A DNA stretch of 64,000 bases from Amorphophallus konjac (Eukaryota; Streptophyta; Magnoliopsida; Alismatales; Araceae). Of this stretch, positions 33,836 through 43,246 are shown in pieces. The DNA lies in assembly GCA_022559845.1 (NCBI GenBank), contig CM040124.1, positions 70,579,491 through 70,643,490 on the forward strand. The letters are read 5' to 3'. The notes under the pieces are model-generated. The model had not been told where the DNA came from. It saw only the letters and a program-made list of their open reading frames with translations, and searched no databases. A program made the position numbers and the translations under genes. The stretch's first letter is position 1. Each line of letters opens with the position of its first letter.

Positions 33836-34339
33836 ATTCTCCCCGGGTGGGAGGAACTCGACCCCGTAGAGTAAGGGGTGTTGTTGCTTGAATAACTCTG
33901 ACGAATCTGCCACCGTACCAAGTAACGAGGGTACGCTCCACTCCAAGTGATCGTCACCTGCTCATTTCGTATATACTCGATATGTGCTTGCTGCTACGGG
34001 AAGAGGCTAGTGGTGGAACACTCCGGGGTGGGGTCACTCTCAAGGGGAAGGAGGCGGCTCGAAGACTCACTAGGAATCACCGCTGGGTCCCTGTAGGTGA
34101 CTAGATCCTTGGCATAGATGTAGAACTGATCCCATACTCCTCGAGCAAGTTCACTCGCCTCTCACTCAGAAGGGACTGACATCAACGAGCTTGCACAAGA
34201 CGCATGTAGACGCCTAACAAACCACACACAAACCACATAAAAAAGCAACACAAAGAAGAAACAAAACTGACTCATGCATATCCCTACACTTGATGCAATG
34301 ACATCACCCACCAGGTGGCCGTCATCCGAGAGTCGCATC
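33836..34339 (-). other. Polypurine tract and 3' non-coding part of TR-GAG copy B
   Basis: GGGGAGAAT in minus sense (33836-33844) abuts LTR2. The remainder is non-coding and matches 9525-10012 of copy A closely. Confidence 0.7.
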
Positions 34340-35878
34340 CTAAGTGTCGGTAAGCTCCTCCAGACCTTCGTACTCATCAGCTAGTTCCCAATCGGCCTCG
34401 TAGCTAACAGATACACGCCCAGAAGGCGAGGCTTCTCCTACCCCTAGGGCTAAAGTGGCATGAGAGGGACATTGGTTGGTGATGTGGCCAAACCCATGAC
34501 AGTGGAAACACTGTAGTCGAGACCTACTACTCTCTCCGAGAAGAGGGCCCTTACCCTTATCCTCTCGACGGGCAGGGGGTGTAGGCAAAAGGGGTGGGGC
34601 TATAAGTGCCGTGGGAAATAAGGGTGGGGGTGCCGATGCCATAGGACGGGCAATGGGTACCGGGGGGCGAGCAACGGGTGCCGGTGGTTGGGATGGAGGT
34701 AGATCCTGTGGCGGGGGAGGACGAGGTCTAGGAGAGAAGTGCTCCTGACGGGCGGGCTCGTGAGGTCGAGTCATGGGACCCCTCGGGTATGGACCTAAGG
34801 AGCTACGTGACTCAGCACTACGGAGAGGGACGAGGCCCAACCGTTGGATAGACTCAAACTCTCCCTCGAATTGCTCCATCTCGAGAGCAACTTGGTACGT
34901 ATCCTCTACCTTGTCCACTTTGCGGCGGAGAAGCTCATACCGTAGGTGCGGTCGTAGCCCACGCCGAAATCGGGAGACAGTGAGGGAATCCTCCTCCGTG
35001 GCATCACATCGCAAATAGTATTCATCGAACTCGGCGATGTACTCGGAGACGGACCGATCTCCTTGGGTAAGACTCTGCCACCTATCAATGAGACGCTGGC
35101 GGTAAGTGACAGGGAGGTACTTCTTCTTATGTTTGGACCTCATCTCTTCCCACGTCTCTACCTGGGGTTCATGACGGTGAAATAGCAGGTTCTCCATGTT
35201 TCTCCAAAAGGTTTGAGCTTTCCCTACCAATTTCATCTTGGCAAACTTGACCTTTCGTTGGCCCGACATCTCAAACCACTCAAAATATCGATCTATACCG
35301 GCCTCCCAATCAAGATATACCCTTGGGTCTAAGGACCCGTCAAAAGTGGGAGGGTCGGCACGAACGGTCCTGAGAGCCCGCTCATCCTCATCACGATTCC
35401 ATTGTTGAACACGACGGTCATGTTTGTATCCCCTATTTTCATCTTCGGACTCATAGTCTAGCACCTCGGGGAATTGAGGACACCTAACATCTACCCCTTG
35501 ATCCCTTGGGGCAGCAGGTTGTTGAACCGGTTCTTGTTGACCATGTGTAGGTGGTGGGGGTGCCTCAATTGGGGCTCTCGGGGGTGCATCGGCTGGGGCT
35601 CCCTCTAATATGGCAACTCCCCCTACCATGCCCTGAACGGACTGGTCCGACTCAACGGCCTTATCCTCTAAGGCCTTCATCCTTTCTTCCAGACGGGTGC
35701 CTAGGCCATTCATCCGCGTACTCAACCCGTTCATCCGATCTACCCGTGTAGTCAACACATCCATGCGTGTACCCAACCCATCGATACATGTAGTCAACCC
35801 TTGCATTTGTCCCATAAGGGCTTGTAACATTTCGGCCACCGACGATGCATCGAGACTATGGACTCGGGAGTCGGCCAT
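34340..35878 (-). CDS. gag: TR-GAG gag copy B, intact
   Basis: A 512-residue gag-only protein that would assemble the particle and bind element RNA. The ATG at 35878 is the first in frame after the leader and matches copy A. Residues 25-75 form a periodic TRM/TRV-rich segment likely to be coiled. Residues 90-125 are proline-rich and acidic residues follow at 140-170. The retrotransposon gag domain spans about 174-320 (DPPTFDGSL, YLDWE, QTFWRN, SEYIAEFDEYYLRC). Residues 365-445 are Pro/Arg/Ala-rich. A CX2CX4HX4C knuckle (CFHCHGFGHITNQC) lies at 457-470. It ends with a normal stop and no frameshift site or pol follows. It is the only full-length frame in the tandem, so it may still act in trans for non-autonomous copies (inference). 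Confidence 0.9.
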   Translation of the reverse strand: MADSRVHSLDASSVAEMLQALMGQMQGLTTCIDGLGTRMDVLTTRVDRMNGLSTRMNGLGTRLEERMKALEDKAVESDQSVQGMVGGVAILEGAPADAPPRAPIEAPPPPTHGQQEPVQQPAAPRDQGVDVRCPQFPEVLDYESEDENRGYKHDRRVQQWNRDEDERALRTVRADPPTFDGSLDPRVYLDWEAGIDRYFEWFEMSGQRKVKFAKMKLVGKAQTFWRNMENLLFHRHEPQVETWEEMRSKHKKKYLPVTYRQRLIDRWQSLTQGDRSVSEYIAEFDEYYLRCDATEEDSLTVSRFRRGLRPHLRYELLRRKVDKVEDTYQVALEMEQFEGEFESIQRLGLVPLRSAESRSSLGPYPRGPMTRPHEPARQEHFSPRPRPPPPQDLPPSQPPAPVARPPVPIARPMASAPPPLFPTALIAPPLLPTPPARREDKGKGPLLGESSRSRLQCFHCHGFGHITNQCPSHATLALGVGEASPSGRVSVSYEADWELADEYEGLEELTDT

Positions 35879-36171
35879 GGGTGGAGGTGGTGGTGAGTAC
35901 TATGTACCTCTACGAGTGGGCATGCAAATGATGACTAGGACAAGACACTCCCTAGACTCAAGAACCTTAGACTTAAACCAAGACTCGGTACGTGGCGGAG
36001 TTAATTGATCCGAAGATCACTCGCGCAAGTGTGCGGCCTTCCCGATAGGCATAGCCTAACGTTCGGACAACACCTTTTTATATACCGAACAATGGTATAC
36101 GGATGCAGCCTTAGACCGACTTAGATGATGACAAGACGTAAATGACACTTTTTTTTATTTTTGACAAAATA

Positions 36172-36176
36172 CTACC
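36172..36176. repeat. Left target-site duplication of the Tat element (CTACC)
   Basis: CTACC precedes TGAAGAGG. Partner at 57375-57379. The unoccupied site AATACTACCCTAGACTC is seen in copy A near 15165-15183. Confidence 0.95.
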
Positions 36177-36963
36177 TGAAGAGGCGAGATCTCGCGCGGG
36201 GTCCTGAGCGGGCTGTGGATCACCAGAAGATGAATCTGCAAGAGAGGGAAACGTATCAGAGGGCCCAGGGGATCTCCTTGGGGTAAAACCCTCCGATGGC
36301 TAAGTCAGTAGAGCTATGGTGGAAGCAATAATGGGGGGAGGAGAGAGCTAATGCGCGAGAATCCTCTCCACCAAAGGGTGAAGCGAAATGTGCTCAGGAG
36401 CTTAGGGTGTGTGAATGCTTAGTTCATCTTACCATCTTTCGGAGGGTATCCCTTGCTTAAATAGTGCGCCGCCTTCAGGAGTCCTGTAAGCTGAGGGGTT
36501 CTCGGCGGGAGTTACGTCTTTAACGGGGGCTTTCATGGCCTGATCGTGGGAACGTTATCCCCTTGGAGTACGGCAGCTCCCATGACTCTCCCGCTGGCCG
36601 AGGACTCTGAACGGCCGCACCTGTAGATAATCAACCGGTCTTACCGAGCCTCGGGGATGCTAGCTCATGTCCGAGCGATAGGCATGGCCCGGCGAGGGTG
36701 GGGTCGGATAGATCGGCTGGAGCCTATCTCTCTCGGATGGGGAGAGGGCTTTAGGCCGGACCTTCCTTGGGACCTGACCGTTGTCTCGGGCCCTCCGAGC
36801 CTAGAAGGCCGCCGAGGAGAGAGTTGGTTCCTCGAGTCTTATTTATTGGGATTTTCTCCCGAAGTGGGCCCTGTGGGCTATCACTTGGGTGGGCTCGCCT
36901 GGTTGGATCTTGTAGGTCTTGTTGGGCTGCCTTTGTGGTGGGCTGCGGAAATCCCCCTCTCCA
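36177..36963 (-). repeat. 3' LTR of the Tat element
   Basis: 787 bp, TGAAGAGG to CCTCTCCA on the plus strand, matching 56590-57374. It holds a TTTAAG-type TATA candidate on the minus strand near 36465. Confidence 0.93.
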
Positions 36964-36983
36964 CTTGTCCCCCTCCTACTCCC
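36964..36983 (-). other. Polypurine tract of the Tat element
   Basis: In minus sense GGGAGTAGGAGGGGGACAAG abuts the 3' LTR. Confidence 0.8.
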
Positions 36984-37174
36984 GAGCCAAGGAGGCTCAG
37001 ATGAGTAGTTTTTTGAGACTTCGGACCGGCGTGGCTCAGGTGGGTGGAATTCCGTTGGCGTTATGGAGCCGCTTATAGCGGTCGCCGAGGCCCGTAATGA
37101 TGATCCTGACGGATTTGAAACGAAGGGGCCCCCCTTTTTCTCGGAGCACGGAACGGCGCACCGCCACCCTCGGG

Positions 37175-37200
37175 GGTTTATAGGGGGCGCTGTTCATCGT
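37175..37200 (+). promoter_or_regulatory. Possible promoter of the antisense ORF
   Basis: TTTATAG in a GC-rich context about 50 bp upstream of the antisense ORF's ATG at 37238. Sequence resemblance only. Confidence 0.25.
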
Positions 37201-37237
37201 TCTAGGCTTCTAGGATTTTAGGCTTCCTTGCTTCTTG

Positions 37238-39834
37238 ATGCGCCGTGAGAGCACCGCGGAGACGCGGAGCCTTGCGGCGGCGTTTGAGGAGTTGGCGAGG
37301 GTAACCGCAGAGGCGGTCCGGCAACTTCCTTCTCCCCCGGAGTCTTCGAGCTCGTACGAGGGATCTCTTCCCGACTCGATGGCGGATCAGAGTCCGAAGC
37401 TTGCGCCGGCGAGGCGGGAACCCGTCCCCAACTGTAGTGAGTTGGGGGAAGCGGAGGTGCGGAGGCTGGAGCATCGTTTCCGCCTGCCTCTCAGATACAG
37501 CTTTATCGCCGCCACTCCGTACGAGATGAGTCTGGATGATCATGGCGAGCTCATTTGCACCTTCCTTCTGGCTTGGAAGAGTGGATTTCGGCTTCCTTTC
37601 GATCCTTATGTGCTGCAGCTTCTTAATTTTTTCCGGTTGGCGCCTATTCAGTTGGTGGCCAACTCCTATCTTCTTCTTTCGGCCTTCGGGATTCTTTGTC
37701 GTCAGCACGACATTTTTCCTTCTTTGGACCTCTTCCACTTCTTTTTTGAGGTGAAGGCGCACCAGTCGGCGGGGAAGGGCTTCTACTTCATCTAGGCGCG
37801 GAGGAATAGGAGCTGTATCTCGCTCGCGGCGAAGGACTCCTCGCACAAGGGGTGGAAGACCCAATTCTTCTGGGTGAAGGCGGTGGCGACGGATGAGATC
37901 CGGAGATGCCGGACCTCGCCCAACTTTCACCCGAATCTGCCCCCTCGCCAGGAGGAGTTCCCTCCCCACGTGGAGCAGCGGCTGCCCGTCTACTGGAGAA
38001 CCGCCAATCGACCGAGGAGTTGGTGACGTCGGAGAACATCGAACGGTGTCTTCTCTCGCGGTTGACGTCGACAGGTATGGCTCTTCAGGCTCTTTTCGTG
38101 GGTGGTAGCTCTTTTCCTTCTCCTGACTGGGGCTTCTTCTTGTTGCAGACGTGAGGCGGGAGCCTCTGGAGGAGGCGGCCGAGGTCATCAATCTGGGAGA
38201 TGACTCGGCAGCCGGTGAGCCTGATGTCTAGGCGGGTCACGTCCATGCCCGAGATAAGGGCAAGGGGGCGGCCCCCGAGGGGAATTCTCGATCGACCGGC
38301 CTGAAGCGCAAGGATCCCCTGGCGGGGAAGTTGCGGGAGGCCGTGAAGGCCAGGAAAAGGGCCAAGAAAGCCGGCCTTCCTACCGCCGTCGGGGGTGATT
38401 CTGGCTCGGCGGTGCTCCCCCCTCGGGGGCAGGATGGGGCCGACCCCTCCGGGCTGGCTCTCCCATCGGCCGGGCGAGAGGGGGCCGAGGAGACCAGGGG
38501 CCCCACAGAGGGAGGTGATGGGTCGGCTCTCCCCTCTGTGGGGGCAGAGAGGGCCGATGCCGGTGTGGCCGGCGCTGGGACCGAGGAATTGGTCGGCGCG
38601 GATGGGGGTTCGCCCGCGAGGGCGTCGCAACCCCAAGTGCCGGCAGCTTCTGGTGCGATGGATCCCGCGGCGCCGGTCGAGGCCGGGGGTTCGCCCGGGG
38701 AGGCGTTGCAACCCCAACCGACCGTGGCGAGCGGGGCGGTCAGCTTTGCTGCCCAAACAGGGTCTTCTGGCGGGGTGCCCAGGGTGGAGCAGTCCCCTTT
38801 GTCGGAATCTCTGGTCAGGCTCGATATCTCGGGCGACTTGTACCGGCTCTGCCGGTCGATCGCCGAGAGGACGAGGGGGGGAGAAAGGCGCAGCACTCCC
38901 GTCGGGGTCCTTGATATCCTGATGGAGGGCGGCTTGGTCATAGCTCGGACAGCGGCCGTGATGGCAGAGGCGCACGCCCGGACGGAGGCGGAGCGGTCGA
39001 AGCTCGCCTGGACCCTTGGTGGATGCGAGGGAAAACTAGCCCGGCTCGAGGGGGAGCATGAGGGGCTCCGGCGGGAGTTCCTCGCATTCAGGGAGTTGGC
39101 ACGGTCGAGCCGTCGGGAAGCCGAGGCGCTGGCCGAGCAGCTAGCAAGGGCCCGAGAATCGCTCGAGAGGAAGAGTAAACGTCTAGAAGACGAGCATCAA
39201 CGTCACATCGAGCTGGACGGCCTCTGGGAGCTTGAGCGCGGCGAGCTGCAGGATCGGGCGGAGGACGCGGAGCGCCTTCACGCTGAGGCCGAGGCCGACC
39301 GAGCCCGGGCGGAGGGTCGGGCGATCGAAGCCGAGCGAAGGATGACCGAGCTAGAGGAGCGTCTGGCGAGGGCGGAAGAGCGTGCGGCCGAGGCGGAGCG
39401 GGCTCGGGACGGGCAGGTCGAGGCGGAGGCGATCGAGCGCTATAAAGGCTCGGAAGCTTACTCGGCCGACCTGATTACAGCCGCCCTACCCTACTACGAG
39501 GTAGCGCTCCGCCGGGGTGCCTGAAAGGGGTTCAAGCAGGGCTATCACCGGGCGATGAACTATGCTAATGAGCACCTGGCCGGAGGTGATTTTCCTTATG
39601 GCCAGCAGTTATGACTCGGACGAGTCAGATTCCAGCTCCTCATCTTCGGCCGGGGAAGCACCGGAGGAGTCGCCCCCTGCGGGGTCACCAGCTCCGGAGG
39701 CCTCAGGAGGGCTCGCGACCGGGACAGTTCTCGCACAGGCGAGGTCAGTGTCCGGGCCGGCCGTCGCCGAGGGTACCGGGGGTGACGCGTCCCCTACTGC
39801 TGTTCTCGAGCTTCAAAGTGGGCCCGAGGCCTGA
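37238..39834 (+). pseudogene. Antisense additional ORF of the Tat element (PF04195-like), broken
   Basis: The additional ORF of Tat elements, of unknown function, runs opposite to pol. The ATG at 37238 opens a domain with RLPLRYSFIAATPYEMSL, LLAWKSGFRLPFDP and PIQLVANSYLLLSAF, as in the plant putative gypsy-type transposon domain. After a TAG at 37793 the same frame continues (HKGWKTQFFWVKAV). The frame then shifts near 38000. A GT-AG intron fits at 38075-38148 (ACAG/GTATGG, TTGTTGCAG/ACG); splicing joins the upstream frame exactly to the downstream one. Exon two has a TAG at 38229, an Ala/Gly/Pro-rich stretch, then a strong Glu/Arg/Ala coiled coil (about 38950-39480) and a TGA at 39522. An acidic Ser-rich tail follows in another frame (39600-39834). 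The intron is inferred. Confidence 0.8.
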
Positions 39835-39905
39835 TGTAACTTTATTTTGCCCCTTCCCCTTTTTGTCTATTTTTCCTTTTGTAAGAGGATTTCTTTATGG
39901 GAGGC

Positions 39906-39911
39906 AATAAA
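39906..39911 (+). terminator. Poly(A) signal candidate of the antisense ORF
   Basis: AATAAA 72 bases after the last antisense-ORF stop, in a T-rich to A-rich transition. Confidence 0.5.
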
Positions 39912-40183
39912 GGACTTACTTCGTTTGATTGCTATCTTTGCCGTGATTTGGCTGGCGTATCGGGGGCAGTTGGAAGGTGTCGATATTTTCTGCACCGTTC
40001 TCGCATGCCGATTCGGGAGACTTCTGGTGGGGCGTCCTTTCATTCCACCATGCTTTGAAAGTCGAGACGCTTCGCGAATCCCGCTAGGGCGGGGGCCGAG
40101 GAATTGGAGGTGACCTTCCAAGGGAGGTCCTATAGCGTGTTTTCGAGGGGGGAGTCATTTAAGGCGCGTGGCCTCCCTTGGCC

Positions 40184-40190
40184 TATAAAA
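40184..40190 (+). promoter_or_regulatory. TATA-like element between antisense ORF and pol
   Basis: CCTATAAAAAGG at a typical distance from a CTTCTTAACAC initiator-like region. It would drive rightward transcription against pol, now into the chromovirus. Function unknown. Confidence 0.35.
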
Positions 40191-40432
40191 AGGACCGAAG
40201 GGTGCTCCTACCTTCTTAACACTTAGGACACTCGCCGGCGGTCTGCTCTTGTTCCCTCATTTTCGCTCTGCGTTGCGCCGCCGCGATCTGAGCATGGAGG
40301 ACCCTTCAGAAGATGACGCTGCAGACGACGGGGAGCGGCCGGTTCCAGCTGTCCTGGAATATCGGTCGGGTCCCACGGTCGCCGCGCGTGCATGAGACGG
40401 GTTCGACGGTCTCCGCGCGGATCTGGAGAGGG

Positions 40433-40436
40433 CTTC
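40433..40436. repeat. Left target-site duplication of the chromovirus (CTTC)
   Basis: CTTC precedes TGTAATATCCC. Partner at 50618-50621. Only four bases match; the fifth differs. Confidence 0.75.
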
Positions 40437-40774
40437 TGTAATATCCCGGACCTTTCGGATCCTTCTTCATGGGTCCCGGATCTAGTTTTCGGAGTGTCCG
40501 GCTCCGTTGTGTCCGAAATTTCGTTTCGGACATCTTTCGTGTTCGGATCGGCGCGATCCGGAGTCGTTTCGGAGGCCCGGAGGCGTTCCGCGGCTTTTTC
40601 CGCGCGTGTTTTCCGATTTCCGGTGTGTGTTTCGGCTTTTTCTTCGGACGCTCGCTGCGGGCGAACCGGGCAGTTCCCCGAGGCACGAGTGGTACCGTTG
40701 CGATCGGTGCGTTCCGAGGATTCCGGAAATGTATTTTTCTAATTTTCGGTATTTTTCCGAAAAATCGGATTTTC

Positions 40775-40780
40775 TATATA
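40775..40780 (+). promoter_or_regulatory. TATA box candidate of the chromovirus LTR
   Basis: TATATA within TTTTCTATATATTCCC, followed by a CT-rich leader. Repeated at the same LTR position near 48320 in the 3' LTR. Confidence 0.55.
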
Positions 40781-41339
40781 TTCCCATTTTCTTTTCTTTT
40801 CTTTTTCTTCTTTTCTCTTCTCTTCTTCTTCCTTCCTCTCTCTCCCTCACGCGACCGTGGCCGGCTCTCTCCCTCCTTCTCTCCCGTTCGACCGTGCCGA
40901 CCCCCGTTCCGGCTGCAGACGGCGGCGGTGCGACGGCGCGAGGACGTGGGTGACGTGGTGGCGATCGTGCGGGCATACGGCGAGCGTGGGAGGCGTGGAG
41001 AGGCGAGATTCTAGCGGCGTTCTTCGCGACTTCGAGCTCGGATCGGAGCGTTTCGTCGCGGACCGGAGGTAGGGTGACGTTCCTTAGCCTCATGTCTTCC
41101 TTCCCCGTGAGTTTCAGCTCGAGACGAGGTCGAGAGGGGTTTATTTTGAGCCGGGAAGGGTCGATCATGCCGCGGGGTGAGTTCGTCCGATCCATCGTTT
41201 TGAGCCCCGATTTCACGGTTTAAGGGCGTAGGAGCATGCTAGGGGGCTTGGGGGTTCTTCTCTCGCCATTTCCCCCTCCGTGGGGTTTGTTTTGAGGCCG
41301 ATTGGGCGATTCCGGTGAGGTTCGCCATTTTCTCGCCGG

Positions 41340-41930
41340 TGAGCGATGTGCGGTCGAACCAGTGGCCGCACAACCCCTATGCGGTTCCGTTCGGACCGTT
41401 CATCGGCTCGGCGCGCTTTGGGTGAGGCTTGGCGCGCAGTGGGCTTGAGCGGTCTATCGTGGGACCGCATATCCTAATGTGCGGCCCCACAGCTACCGCC
41501 CAACCCCAAGGGTTTTGACCGTTGGTTGTGACCGTTGTGCAGTGCTCTGGGATGTGCGGCCAGGAGCTGACCGCATAACCCCTTGCACGGCCAGGTGCTG
41601 GCCGTACATCCCCTAGCGCTATGGTTGGATGTGCGGTCTGGCCCTGACCGCACAACACCTGAACGGCTAAGCCGTAGCCGCCCTTCCCCAAGTGCGGCTA
41701 AGGACTAACCGTCCAGGCTTTTTACCGTTGGGAGACGAGCGGCCAGGAGGTGACCGTTCCTCACCCACGTGCGGTCAAGAGTTGGCCGCACATCTGTTTG
41801 AACGGTCCTGTGTTGGCCGTTTATCCGTCGTTTGGACCCTGGGTGGAACGGTCCTGATATGACCGTTCTAATCCTTGTGCGGTCCCTGTGTGACCGCACA
41901 TCCCTGAGCGGCCCAGTGTGGACCGTTCAA
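41340..41930. repeat. Hairpin array CGGTC-N6-8-GACCG in the chromovirus 5' LTR
   Basis: About ten stem-loops share a CGGTC/GACCG (or CGGCC) core, with outer arms that change together. Examples: GAACGGTC-N7-GACCGTTC at 41846-41868 (8 pairs) and TGTGCGGTC-N7-GACCGCACA at 41876-41900 (9 pairs). Others show G-T type wobbles such as TGCGGTC with GGCCGCA. The same array is at about 48885-49470 in the 3' LTR, where the 41876-type stem has lost pairs (GACCGTACT). Confidence 0.88.
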
Positions 41931-43084
41931 GGGTACGGGTTGCGTCGGTGTGTCTCTCGTCGTACAGAGTGTACCGGGAGATGTTGTTGTCAGCTGGTCA
42001 CCGTGCGTCGGTGTTGGTACAAGGAGCGTTCCTCGTACCTGCAGTTGCACCGTTGTTTTCCGAGACTTGAGAGTCTACTCCTTCTGTGACCCTCCACTAG
42101 TCGTAGCCTACTAGTACGCGTGTGCTAGTCGCACCAGGGAGTGGTGTACGGGCTGACCTTTAGAGACGGTTTGTGGACCGGTTACCGTTGGGCCCCACGT
42201 CTTGCAGCCAGAGTCCGGCTGAGGGGAAAACCGGTCAGAGGGCCAGACCAGGGACGCGCGGTCTGTGTGTGCACACGTGGTTGGGGGCGGTTGGACCCAC
42301 GTCGACGGGCGTGACCCCAGCTAGTCACTTGTTGTAGTTACTTGTACGGTGTTTGCGCCTCGGGTAGGACCTACCATGTCAGGCGGTTCACCTGCGGTGC
42401 GGTGTAAGACGTCAGGGGACGCTACCGGCTGTGCTTCTAGTGGGTGGTACTCCTGTTGAGTACGGAGTGTCAGACTGTCAGTCGTGTGTTTCCGACCTTC
42501 GGGTTTTGACGGTTCGACCGTTGAGTTTCGGTCTTCTCGTACCGTGGCACGTGTGTCGGTTTGCGTGCCGTTAGGGTCTAGTTCTGTAGAGTACAGGGCT
42601 TTCCTTTCCGAGGTACCTTTCTACCGCTAGAGTAGTGGTTTCTCGTTTTACGAGGTAGGGTTCGAGTGATCCCTACTGAGTCTTGTTCCGAGACTCATTC
42701 CCTGCGTGTTTTCACCGTGTTTCAGGTGAGGCGCCACCTTCGGGGAGCGTGTCAGGAGCGCAGCGGAAGCGTGGTGCGGGTGCCCAGAGGTAGTGCCAGA
42801 GGTCAGAGCCGGGGGATGCCCCGTGTAGCTGTACTTTTCTTTCTTGTCACTGTACTAGTCGTGGACTACTGTTGCTGTTGTTGTTATTTTATTGTGGACC
42901 ATGTAAAATGTTAATTCATTTCCTGCTTAATATCATAACTGTTTAATTTCTGCAATTATTTGTGATGCTTGTGTAGTTTCCACACCATCCTTTTAACCCT
43001 TCCGAGTCTTCGGGCTCGTGGGTGGCGGTGCGAGTCTCGGGTTATCGGGCCTTCCCGGTAATCGGATTCTCGGGTCGTTACAGC

Positions 43085-43096
43085 TGGTATCAGAGC
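43085..43096 (+). other. tRNA-iMet primer binding site of the chromovirus
   Basis: TGGTATCAGAGC two bases after the 5' LTR. Confidence 0.95.
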
Positions 43097-43246
43097 GCGG
43101 TTGTGGAATTACATGAGAATCATAGGTAATTGTATTGGTCCACTAGTCCACAACGATGATGTACATGTGACGCTGGCATTGGGCACCGCGTGTTTTATTC
43201 TGACCTTCCGTTTCTGTGTTTTCTGTCTTGTGCTTAAGGAGCGAGG

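Larger units (their letters stand above)
39835..40432. other. Tat element spacer between antisense ORF and pol, part one
   Basis: Includes AATAAA at 39906-39911, suitable as the antisense ORF's poly(A) signal, and a plus-strand TATAAAA at 40184-40190. A 34-codon frame starting at 40294 has no recognisable homology. It continues at 50622. Confidence 0.5.
40437..43082 (+). repeat. 5' LTR of the chromovirus
   Basis: TGTAATATCC to GGGTCGTTACA. A TATA candidate lies at 40775-40780 (CTATATATTCCC), then a pyrimidine tract and the block that differs from the 3' LTR (about 40824-40970), and a hairpin array at 41340-41930. Non-coding, although both strands have frames over 100 codons. Confidence 0.95.

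Noticed and set aside
37202..38975. Large minus-strand frames opposite the Tat antisense ORF
   Set aside because: GC-rich antisense shadows. The plus-strand frame has recognisable domain text and a coiled coil.
40482..41216. 244-codon minus-strand frame in the chromovirus 5' LTR
   Set aside because: Falls within the LTR, is broken in the 3' LTR by the divergent block, and has low-complexity Arg/Glu text.
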